Assembly: GCA_031267205.1 (NCBI GenBank) | Contig: JAIRZN010000018.1 | Coordinates: 1 to 7,669 of the forward strand | DNA: 7,669 nucleotides | Direction of reading: 5' to 3' | Origin: Tannerellaceae bacterium | Lineage (GTDB): Bacteria > Bacteroidota > Bacteroidia > Bacteroidales > Tannerellaceae | Shown: positions 1 to 5,947 of the stretch, in pieces | Layout: each line of letters opens with the position of its first letter | Position numbering within the stretch: position 1 is the stretch's first letter | Notes under the pieces: model-generated | What the model saw: only the letters and a program-made list of their open reading frames with translations | Told to the model about the DNA's origin: nothing | Database searches by the model: none | Position numbers and translations under genes: made by a program

Positions 1-128
1 CCGACCTCTACTTCATCGACCGGGCAGGATTGAGGGAACACCTCTCGCCAACCCGCTCAAACGGCCTCCTCGCAATGGTCAAGCAAATGCGCATGTACGC
101 CCTCGCGTTTAAGTCCGTAAAGCATTGA
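1..128 (+). CDS. C-terminal fragment of an unidentified protein
   Basis: An open frame enters from the left edge (codons begin at position 3) and runs 41 codons to a TGA at 126-128. The visible C-terminus begins DLYFIDRAGLREHLSP and ends MYALAFKSVKH; it is basic and probably ends in a helix. I do not recognise the family, and there is too little sequence to assign a function. Codon use is normal for the window (many GC-ending codons) and there is no internal stop, so this reads as the true end of a gene that starts outside the window. It is convergent with the beta-propeller lipoprotein gene, and the 21-bp palindromic array lies between the two 3' ends. Confidence 0.6.
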   Translation, partial: DLYFIDRAGLREHLSPTRSNGLLAMVKQMRMYALAFKSVKH

Positions 129-189
129 AAACAATTCGTTACTAAGATTTTATTGTAATACCAAGAGGGCGGACACTAAGGCCGGCCCA

Positions 190-478
190 CCGAAATATGT
201 TGCCAACATAGAGTTCTATGTTACCAACATAGAGTTCTATGTTGACAACATAGAGTTGTATGTTGCCAACATAGAGTTCTATGTTACCAACATAGAGTTC
301 TATGTTACCAACATAGAGTTGTATGTTGCCAACATAGGGTTGTATGTTGCCAACATAGAGTTGTATGTTACCAACATAGAGTTCTATGTTACCGACATAG
401 AGTTCTATGTTACCAACATAGAGTTCTATGTTACCGACATAGAGTTCTATGTTACCAACATAGAGTAATATATTTCGG
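190..478. repeat. Array of thirteen 21-bp palindromic units bounded by a 9-bp inverted repeat
   Basis: From 196 to 468 a 21-bp unit repeats thirteen times without any change in length. Each unit is a 15-bp imperfect palindrome, TATGTT-n3-AACATA, followed by a 6-bp spacer, usually GAGTTC or GAGTTG. Palindromes start at 196, 217, 238 and so on every 21 bp to 448. The centre is ACC (8 copies), GCC (4) or GAC (1); the units at 385 and 427 have GACATA as right arm. The array is framed by CCGAAATAT (190-198) and ATATTTCGG (470-478), a perfect inverted repeat. It fills the gap between two convergent genes. Because 21 is a multiple of three the array stays open in some frames, but the peptide would be a bare heptad YVTNIEF with no ATG at its start, so I treat it as non-coding. 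Possible roles are a binding-site array, a hairpin-rich shared 3' region or a terminator; the sequence alone does not decide. Confidence 0.93.
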
Positions 479-490
479 CTAAGCGGTCAT

Positions 491-1693
491 TCACGGCCTT
501 GTTAAGGTATAATAAACAAATAGCGGATTACTATCCTCGTTGAGTTCTTTCAATTCTTCAGGAATACCGACGGCACTCATGTCCGAATAATGCTGAAGTT
601 CACTGAAGGTTATTACCTGTACCAGGCGATTCCCAACCATCTTCCCCCAAACAGGGAAGTTATTGTAACTTATTGTCCCTGTCATTCCGCGTTGGAAATT
701 AGCATCGGACATTCGGCGTAGATTTTCCGGTTGGATACATTTCTCTATAAGCGTCTGCTTTGTGGACTTATTGATCGAACCGACATAAAACACATTATTG
801 CAAGAGAAACGAAAGTATATGCATCTGTGTGTTTCAAACATGTCTTCGACAAAAATATCGCTGCCGTCGCCTGTTTTCTTAGCGATAGAACTAAAATCGG
901 TTACATCAAGGGCGCGGGCTATTTCCTTGTCGGAATTTTTAAGTTCGAGCACACATGCCGGCTCAATGGCATTTTTTCCTATCCTGTAAATTGTATCATT
1001 GCTTCCGGATTTAAACAGTACCGACTCTGGGAAATCGGAGTATGCGGCAGCGATAGCGGTAGTAAAACCTGAGTTTTCAGGAGGGATAACCGGCGAATAA
1101 AAATTATTTGCCAACGCTATCGTGTCGCCGTTGAGACTAAAAATTCCCAGCCCGAAACTTCCGGCCTGAAATGGCATATATAACATCGACACCGAAGCAA
1201 ATATGTCATTCTCCAGAGATGCCTGATAAATGGTTTGGTATTCATGGGTAGTTTTACTTATAAATTCTCCTGCTAAAGTATATGCCCAAATTGCGTCTGG
1301 GGTGAAGATATACAGTATATTCTTTGATTCATCGGCTTGCATACCGGTTATCGACCCAGATAACTCTCCGGGACCACTCCCGTAGGTAATTAATGTTTTG
1401 ACAAAATCACCCGTTTTGTCGAACATCACAATTCGGTTCTCCTTTAATGGATGAATGTAGATATGGTTTTGCGTAATCGCATAATAACCGACGCCATCTA
1501 TTAATGACGCATCATCGGGGGTTACTTTCAATGAGATATATTTGACATCCTGTATTTCCTTGTCCAAGTCCAATGTCTTGGTTTCCCCTAAAAGATCGCG
1601 AACTTTTGAAATAAGAAAGGAAGAATCTTTACTATCCTCATTGCACGCAGGTAATCCACAGATAATTATACTTAGAAACAGCAACTTCTTCAT
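491..1693 (-). CDS. Six-bladed beta-propeller lipoprotein
   Basis: Predicted lipoprotein of 400 residues with an N-terminal hydrophobic signal and a lipobox, LPAC, at residues 14-17, so Cys17 should be lipidated. The residues after it (NEDSKDSS) are polar and acidic, as in Bacteroidota lipoproteins exported to the cell surface, though this is suggestive only. The body resembles the Bacteroidales six-bladed beta-propeller family (PF17170/BF3164-like): a KYISLKV strand near 51-57, then RIVMFDKTGDFVKT followed by GSGPGEL at about 87-111, and a NDTIYRIG motif at 232-239. Length is usual for the family. Members often accompany nutrient-uptake or signalling loci, but the ligand here is unknown. The ATG at 1693 is chosen because it directly precedes the signal peptide. 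It lies 188 bp downstream of the peptide transporter gene on the same strand, so it may be co-transcribed or have its own promoter; I found only a weak -7-like TACTTTTA at 1707-1714. Its stop is 12 bp from the 21-bp array. Confidence 0.88.
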   Translation of the reverse strand: MKKLLFLSIIICGLPACNEDSKDSSFLISKVRDLLGETKTLDLDKEIQDVKYISLKVTPDDASLIDGVGYYAITQNHIYIHPLKENRIVMFDKTGDFVKTLITYGSGPGELSGSITGMQADESKNILYIFTPDAIWAYTLAGEFISKTTHEYQTIYQASLENDIFASVSMLYMPFQAGSFGLGIFSLNGDTIALANNFYSPVIPPENSGFTTAIAAAYSDFPESVLFKSGSNDTIYRIGKNAIEPACVLELKNSDKEIARALDVTDFSSIAKKTGDGSDIFVEDMFETHRCIYFRFSCNNVFYVGSINKSTKQTLIEKCIQPENLRRMSDANFQRGMTGTISYNNFPVWGKMVGNRLVQVITFSELQHYSDMSAVGIPEELKELNEDSNPLFVYYTLTRP

Positions 1694-1744
1694 ATGGGTA
1701 AAATTTTAAAAGTAGTATTAGGAATCCCGCAGACTTTTGTACAT

Positions 1745-1755
1745 CGCCTACGGCG
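1745..1755. other. Small GC-rich dyad upstream of the lipoprotein gene
   Basis: CGCC-TAC-GGCG is a perfect dyad with a 3-bp centre, 52 bp before the lipoprotein start codon. It could be a small operator or a short RNA hairpin in a leader. It is short enough to arise by chance, and nothing else supports it. Confidence 0.2.
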
Positions 1756-1786
1756 CAGATAGTGTTTTAATGCTTCAATTCATTTT

Positions 1787-1861
1787 AACGTGAGTTCGAC
1801 TAAAGAAAACCCGGTCTGCAAACATATTTACCGAAAGGTTTTCTTTAGTCGAACTAACGTT
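1787..1861. repeat. Long inverted repeat (hairpin) between transporter and lipoprotein genes
   Basis: Positions 1793-1811 and 1837-1855 are perfect reverse complements (19 bp, core GTTCGACTAAAGAAAACC). One mismatch further out, AACGT (1787-1791) pairs with ACGTT (1857-1861), giving 24 pairs over 25 positions. Inside the 25-nt loop, CGGT (1812-1815) can pair with ACCG (1830-1833). The structure begins 20 bp after the stop codon of the transporter gene. A run of six T (1860-1865) lies at its plus-strand 3' side, so it has the shape of a plus-strand intrinsic terminator, although no plus-strand gene precedes it; on the minus strand no U-run follows. It may act as an RNA 3'-end stabiliser or partial terminator for the peptide transporter operon, or it may be a small palindromic element. 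Confidence 0.85.
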
Positions 1862-1881
1862 TTTTACCGATGACAATATCT

Positions 1882-3393
1882 TTATTTGGATACTTTCTCC
1901 AGCCACTTCAGCATAAAGAGCATCGTGCACATGGAGATGAGGCAGGCTACAACAAATACGGCCCATGTCATCCATAGCGGAATACTTTCGTAGAGGACGG
2001 CGCCGATGAACAGCAACTGGTTGCCTACCGCCGTAGCGCCCAGCCAGCAGCCTTGCATAATCCCCTGGTATTTGGGAGGGGCTACCCTTGACACAAACGA
2101 TATGCCCAGCGGCGAGATATACAACTCGGCTACCGTCAGTATAAAATAAGTGGCTATAAGCAGGAGTGGCGTGACCTTTACCGCAGAAGTGCCCGCTTCC
2201 ATAATATCCTTGTGCAGGGGAAGGTTATACAGGTACGAACAGACGGTCATCAAAATATAAGCTGTCGCTGCAATACCCATACCTATCGCTATTTTCTTCG
2301 GGGTGGAAGGTTCCTTGCCGCGTTTGCGCTGCCAATTGAACAGGGCCAGTACGAGCGGCGTCAGGAAGACTACAAAGAAGGGGTTTGAGGATTGGAACAG
2401 CTCGGCCGAAATATTCATCCCCAGCAGCTTCAAATCTGTATACTCTTTAGCGAAGTAGGTCAGCGTAAGTCCGTTCTGATGGAATGAAAACCAAAAGAAT
2501 ATGACTACTCCAAACACGGCGAAGAGGGCAAGTATACGTTGGCGTATTTCTTTCGGATCCATTGCTATCTCCGGTGTCGCATCTGCGGCGACCGTTTTGA
2601 GGCTTGGATCGGGGAATATCTTTTTGTTCGCAATGTAGACGAGCAGCGAAATGAACATCGCAATTATTGCTATGCCGAAGGCGTAGTGGAAACCTGTGGA
2701 AAATATATCCAAATACTGTGAGGCGAAGGCCGTCAAGTCGGTAACAGGAGCTCCCGACGCGGCGGCGGCAAGACCGGTAAACGTCGCCTCAGCCTCCGGG
2801 GTCAGGGTGTTGCCAAGGAAGCCATGACACAGGGCCGGCAGGTCGGCGTTATAACCGAAACCGTTGGACGACAGCCACCAGTTGCGTATGCTCACGGCCG
2901 CTATCGGGGCAAAGATTGCGCCGACATTTATAAACATATAAAACAAGGAGAATCCCGAATCGCGCATCTTGCCGTATGTCTGATTGTCATACATTTGCCC
3001 GACTAAAGCCTGGAGATTTCCCTTGAACAAACCGTTGCCGAACGCTATCACGAAGAGTCCTACGCAGGTGATGGTCAGGAAAAGGGGTTTGTTCGATACC
3101 GGCGTTGGCGTCGGGATGGCGATCATCAGATAGCCCGCGGCCATGACGATGAGCCCGACTAAGATGGTGGTCTTGAAGCGGCGCGTTTTGTCCGCAATCA
3201 GTCCTCCGACAAAGGCCAGGATATAAATGGAGAAGTAAAAGATGGAGTAAATAATTCCGGCGTCTTGCCCGTTCAACCCGAACTTCGCTTGCAGGAACAG
3301 TACCAGGATGGCCATCATTACGTAGAAGCCAAAACGTTCACCCATATTAGTAATGGCGGCTGTGAACAATCCTTTGGGATGATTTTTAAACAT
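1882..3393 (-). CDS. POT-family proton-coupled peptide transporter (MFS)
   Basis: Inner-membrane transporter of 503 residues in the POT/PTR family of the major facilitator superfamily, which imports di- and tripeptides with protons. About 12 membrane segments can be read, roughly at 21-36, 45-66, 74-93, 103-123, 148-168, 234-256, 286-304, 335-353, 366-388, 404-424, 445-465 and 471-494. The helix-1 motif is NMGERFGFY (16-24), the counterpart of ExxERFxYY, with Asn16 where the first Glu usually stands. FYMFINVG (151-158) matches the second family signature. Lys124 in helix 4 and Glu423 in helix 10 sit where conserved charged residues occur in the family. A periplasmic stretch of about 65 residues lies between helices 5 and 6. 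Length and organisation agree with Bacteroidota peptide transporters. The ATG at 3393 begins MFKNHPKGLF, a usual start for this group. The gene starts 22 bp after the DUF4831 gene, implying co-transcription. The exact substrate cannot be told from sequence. Confidence 0.93.
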   Translation of the reverse strand: MFKNHPKGLFTAAITNMGERFGFYVMMAILVLFLQAKFGLNGQDAGIIYSIFYFSIYILAFVGGLIADKTRRFKTTILVGLIVMAAGYLMIAIPTPTPVSNKPLFLTITCVGLFVIAFGNGLFKGNLQALVGQMYDNQTYGKMRDSGFSLFYMFINVGAIFAPIAAVSIRNWWLSSNGFGYNADLPALCHGFLGNTLTPEAEATFTGLAAAASGAPVTDLTAFASQYLDIFSTGFHYAFGIAIIAMFISLLVYIANKKIFPDPSLKTVAADATPEIAMDPKEIRQRILALFAVFGVVIFFWFSFHQNGLTLTYFAKEYTDLKLLGMNISAELFQSSNPFFVVFLTPLVLALFNWQRKRGKEPSTPKKIAIGMGIAATAYILMTVCSYLYNLPLHKDIMEAGTSAVKVTPLLLIATYFILTVAELYISPLGISFVSRVAPPKYQGIMQGCWLGATAVGNQLLFIGAVLYESIPLWMTWAVFVVACLISMCTMLFMLKWLEKVSK

Positions 3394-3415
3394 GCGTTAT
3401 TAAATTTAATTGTGA

Positions 3416-4486
3416 TTATTGGATGATTTGTCTTATGGCGCCTGTCTCCGGGTAAAAGTATACCTTCACCGGCTTTTTCCTGTCTTCAAACATTGCGGGG
3501 GCGAGGTTTTCATGATAGCCGAACTGCGCGACGAGTATTTCTCCCTTGTATAGGGGCTTACGGTTCATTTGTATTTCAACGTCGGCTTTCCCCGGTACAT
3601 TATATATAATGCCTTTCATCATCTTTTCTTTCTTTTCGGCCTCTTTCGGATCCGGCTGCCGAAGGGGGCGCTGGGTCTTCAGGTTGATATATACGGGAGC
3701 GCCGCCGAGATCGTCGGCATCTACTATTCCGAGCAAATCGGAAAAGCGGAACAGCACCTCCCGCTCCGTGTCTTCGTATGGCACAAGGGTGACGTCGTAA
3801 TAGCTTGTTTCCTTGACGCTGCTGCCGGTGAAGAGCGTCGTCAGGGCTTTCTCCTGCCGGTCTAATTCCTCGATTACTACTTTCATAGCTTCACCGTCGG
3901 GGGGGAGGTTGTCGGCCTCGCCTGTGAGGATGTTCAGACGGCTCTCGCGGATACGGTATATTTGCTTGGCGGCCACTTCGGCTTGTTTGGCGACGGAGCC
4001 GGCCATCAGCAGTTCTTCGAAAAGGAGCGGCATCTCCGGTTCTTCGTCTTGATCCGTATAGGACTGGTGGTTGACGAGGGTGGCCTTCGCCTGTTCATAC
4101 TCGGCGTTGATGCTGCACAGCAGTCCGTCTTCCGTAATATATGCATACGGCGCTGTCGTGCCGGATTTAAATTCCACTATGTATGTATTGTCGATGTCGG
4201 GGATGCCTTTGCCTTCGAGGGTGATCCGGCCTAACCGGAAAAACGTCCTGTCTTCTTCCACAGGCTTTTTCACTCCCAGATATTTCTCGGCATATTGATA
4301 GTAAGGTCCGGCTTTGGTCATTGTTTTGATAACTTCGGCCTGTATTACCAGCGACGTTTTGGGAAGCGAATAGGTAAGGCCGAAGTTATTATTCTTGGCT
4401 GCTATCTTCTTCGTCACTTTGGTCTGCGCTCCGATGGGCAGGCATAGAAAAAGAAGCAGACAGGCTGCATAGGTAGGATGCTTCAT
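3416..4486 (-). CDS. Secreted DUF4831-family protein
   Basis: A 356-residue protein with a Sec signal peptide (hydrophobic core about residues 8-18, probable cleavage near Ala20-Gln21; no lipobox Cys), so it should reach the periplasm or beyond. The mature part resembles DUF4831, a Bacteroidales family without known function. Family-like features are FGLTYSLPKTSLVIQAEV (35-52), the stretch PYYQYAEKYLGVKKP (61-75), TAPYAYITEDGLLCSIN (111-127), a helix IYRIRESRLNILTGEADNLP (176-195) and QEKALTTLFTGSS (211-223). The C-terminal part, after a charged segment KEAEKKEKMMKG (281-292), looks beta-rich and ends in YFYPETGAIRQI. Length fits the family. It sits 9 bp after the DUF6261-like gene and 22 bp before the peptide transporter gene, so it is very likely the middle gene of that operon. 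A role in the envelope linked to peptide uptake is inference from location. Confidence 0.88.
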   Translation of the reverse strand: MKHPTYAACLLLFLCLPIGAQTKVTKKIAAKNNNFGLTYSLPKTSLVIQAEVIKTMTKAGPYYQYAEKYLGVKKPVEEDRTFFRLGRITLEGKGIPDIDNTYIVEFKSGTTAPYAYITEDGLLCSINAEYEQAKATLVNHQSYTDQDEEPEMPLLFEELLMAGSVAKQAEVAAKQIYRIRESRLNILTGEADNLPPDGEAMKVVIEELDRQEKALTTLFTGSSVKETSYYDVTLVPYEDTEREVLFRFSDLLGIVDADDLGGAPVYINLKTQRPLRQPDPKEAEKKEKMMKGIIYNVPGKADVEIQMNRKPLYKGEILVAQFGYHENLAPAMFEDRKKPVKVYFYPETGAIRQIIQ

Positions 4487-4495
4487 AGCAATTTT

Positions 4496-5632
4496 TTAAT
4501 TGGAATACGACGCGGGCCATTCCATTCCGGTAATCGTGGCCATCAATGTGTCGTCCTTGATTACTTCCGCCCGGCACGGACCGGCGCTATATAGCGGCTT
4601 GTTGAAGGAGAGGTCGTCCTTCGGCGGGGCTACTATGAGGCCTATGGGCCTCTGTCCGTCCATCTCGAAATCCGTTATCGGGAAGTTAGGATAGTCGGTG
4701 AAGGTATCGCTCGACAACACCAGCGTGCCGCCTCCGGCTGTCGGGTAAAGGGCTGTTGTAAAGGCTTGGGGGTCGGCCATTACGAGCAACATGCGTGAAG
4801 CGCTTTCGATCACCTGGCTGGATATTGCCAGCGCGGGAACGGGTATGGTTTCATCTTCCTCGTCGCCTGCGGCGGGTTTGTCCTTACCTGTTGTTGTGTG
4901 CCCTGGTGTGCGATGGGCGTAGATACGTTCGTATTGGTCGATATATCCGTTGATAAACATTATGACTTTGTAGTACGGGTTTTTGTCGTCGGGTATGCCC
5001 GATAGTTTGCCTTCGCTATAATGGGTGTTGATGCCGTCGACGAATACCTTGAACGCCTTGTCTACTATGGGGCGTATGTACGTCATCGTGCCTTGTACTT
5101 CGGATGTTTCCATGTTCAGGACACGTTCTTTGTATATTTCTTTAAACTCGTTGTTGACTTCTTCCAGGCTGCTGACGGCGTCAACAAGTCCCAACTCGGT
5201 GACGGAGCCTGAGTAGCGCGGCTTGCGGAAGTCTTCAATCATATTGGCTACCAAAGCGGTGACTTCTGTCATGGCCACCGAGGCTATGCTTTTGTAGTTG
5301 CGCAACACTTCGCCGAGTTTCTCGGAGGCGTTTTTCTTTTTTGAATCGGGACTGTAAGACGCCGCTTCGATACTGCGGCGGATGAGCATATAGGCGCCGC
5401 TTCGTCTGAGGTTGGCTTCCTTTATATACTTTGTCTCGACCGCCATAGCGCTTCTCTTAAATATTTCGCCTTCTTTCGTGAATTGCTTCATGAAAGATGC
5501 CCATAGCACCGCAATCTCCGGTATGGCCGACACACAATCTTTAACGAAATCAACAATGTTCATGAAGAAATCGTAATGCTCATTATTCTTGAGCCGAGTA
5601 ATGAGCGACATATAGATCTTTACTATCAACAT
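4496..5632 (-). CDS. DUF6261-like protein with extra C-terminal domain
   Basis: A 378-residue protein without signal peptide or membrane segments, so probably cytoplasmic. Residues about 9-238 resemble DUF6261, a helical Bacteroidales family of unknown function: TRLKNNEHYDFF (12-23), a central helix with RRSGAYMLIRRSIEAA (76-91), LRNYKSIASVAMTEVTALV (110-128) and GYIDQYERIYAHR at the domain end (229-241). These proteins, as I recall them, are usually about 230-260 residues. Here a polar linker (about 242-262, GKDKPAAGDEEDE) joins about 115 further residues that appear beta-rich, with GGGTLVLSSDTF (300-311), PITDFEMDGQRPIGLIVAPP (318-337) and a single Cys353. I do not recognise this second domain. 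The start is uncertain: ATG at 5632 follows a doubled AAATATACC directly, while Met8 (5611) would still keep the whole family region. First gene of the tight cluster with DUF4831 and the peptide transporter. Family call is moderately sure; function unknown. Confidence 0.78.
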   Translation of the reverse strand: MLIVKIYMSLITRLKNNEHYDFFMNIVDFVKDCVSAIPEIAVLWASFMKQFTKEGEIFKRSAMAVETKYIKEANLRRSGAYMLIRRSIEAASYSPDSKKKNASEKLGEVLRNYKSIASVAMTEVTALVANMIEDFRKPRYSGSVTELGLVDAVSSLEEVNNEFKEIYKERVLNMETSEVQGTMTYIRPIVDKAFKVFVDGINTHYSEGKLSGIPDDKNPYYKVIMFINGYIDQYERIYAHRTPGHTTTGKDKPAAGDEEDETIPVPALAISSQVIESASRMLLVMADPQAFTTALYPTAGGGTLVLSSDTFTDYPNFPITDFEMDGQRPIGLIVAPPKDDLSFNKPLYSAGPCRAEVIKDDTLMATITGMEWPASYSN

Positions 5633-5650
5633 GGTATATTTGGTATATTT
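5633..5650. repeat. Tandem 9-bp repeat touching the DUF6261-like start codon
   Basis: GGTATATTT occurs twice in direct tandem at 5633-5641 and 5642-5650 on the plus strand. In the mRNA this reads AAATATACC twice and ends directly at the ATG at 5632. It covers the place where a ribosome would bind. No Shine-Dalgarno sequence is visible, as is usual in Bacteroidota, where A-rich leaders support initiation. Confidence 0.6.
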
Positions 5651-5684
5651 GTATTAATAATCATTATAATGTTAATCATGGCCT

Positions 5685-5692
5685 CAAAGATA
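5685..5692 (-). promoter_or_regulatory. Candidate -7 box for the DUF6261-DUF4831-transporter operon
   Basis: The minus strand reads TATCTTTG, an exact match to the Bacteroidota -7 consensus TAnnTTTG, about 53 bp before the annotated start codon. No TTTG or TTG is found 19-21 bp upstream; that interval is A-rich instead, so the promoter call is incomplete. A similar element, TACTATTG, occurs 41 bp further upstream next to a second copy of the same A-tract. Confidence 0.4.
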
Positions 5693-5911
5693 ATAATTTT
5701 TTTTTGTGGCTTGTTTTTTTACATGCAATAGTAATAATTTTTTTCGCCGTCCTTTTAATCTTAACAAACCGGCAACCCCTACCCCCCGCGCGGGATTTTG
5801 TATATACCAGGTGAGTTCTAAAAACCCATACTCCAAGGCTTGCGGGGAGCTAAAAGCGAAGTCTACTAATCGCAAATAAGCATTTTAGCAACGAAGCGTA
5901 ACGCGGAAGCC

Positions 5912-5939
5912 GGAGGTTCTTGGAAGCCTCTTTTATTTT
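5912..5939 (+). terminator. Terminator-shaped hairpin with T-run, plus orientation
   Basis: GAGGTTC (5913-5919) pairs with GAA and CCTC (5923-5930, one bulged G) around a TTG loop. TTTTATTTT follows on the plus strand. No plus-strand gene lies upstream, and the minus-strand PstS-like gene ends 17 bp away, so for that transcript the hairpin is preceded by an A-run rather than followed by a U-run. It may stop antisense transcription or merely shape the 3' end of the PstS-like mRNA. Confidence 0.35.
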
Positions 5940-5947
5940 GTTCACCT

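Larger units (their letters stand above)
5633..5947. other. 315-bp non-coding region upstream of the DUF6261-like gene
   Basis: No convincing gene is present; short open frames here lack family resemblance. On the minus strand, from the PstS-like stop codon onward, it contains: an A-rich stretch then a small GAGG/CCTC hairpin (5912-5931); a 7-bp pair GCTAAAA (5849-5855) / TTTTAGC (5883-5889); a GC palindrome CCCGCGCGGG (5785-5794) beside a C/G-rich run; two copies of an A-tract ending in TTATTA (5732-5744 and 5691-5705); a -7-like box; and a 9-bp direct repeat touching the start codon. It probably holds the 3' region of the PstS-like gene and the promoter and leader of the following operon. 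Confidence 0.6.

Noticed and set aside
256..468. Open frame giving a 70-residue peptide with heptad YVTNIEF
   Set aside because: It lies wholly within the 21-bp array, starts at a TTG inside a repeat, and is open only because 21 is a multiple of three.
731..1072. Antisense 113-residue frame inside the beta-propeller gene
   Set aside because: It is the shadow of a gene with clear family motifs; no independent support.
3399..3410. Perfect palindrome ATTAAATTTAAT between DUF4831 and transporter genes
   Set aside because: Only A and T in a 22-bp A/T-rich gap; likely by chance, with no promoter or operator context.
5765..5794. G-rich minus-strand run considered as a G-quadruplex or riboswitch
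   Set aside because: There are too few separate G-triplets for a standard quadruplex, and no known riboswitch core is visible.
5684..5875. Minus-strand 63-residue frame upstream of the DUF6261-like gene
   Set aside because: It reads through the G/C-rich palindrome and poly-A tracts, ends in lysine-rich low complexity, and has no recognisable family; it covers the expected promoter.
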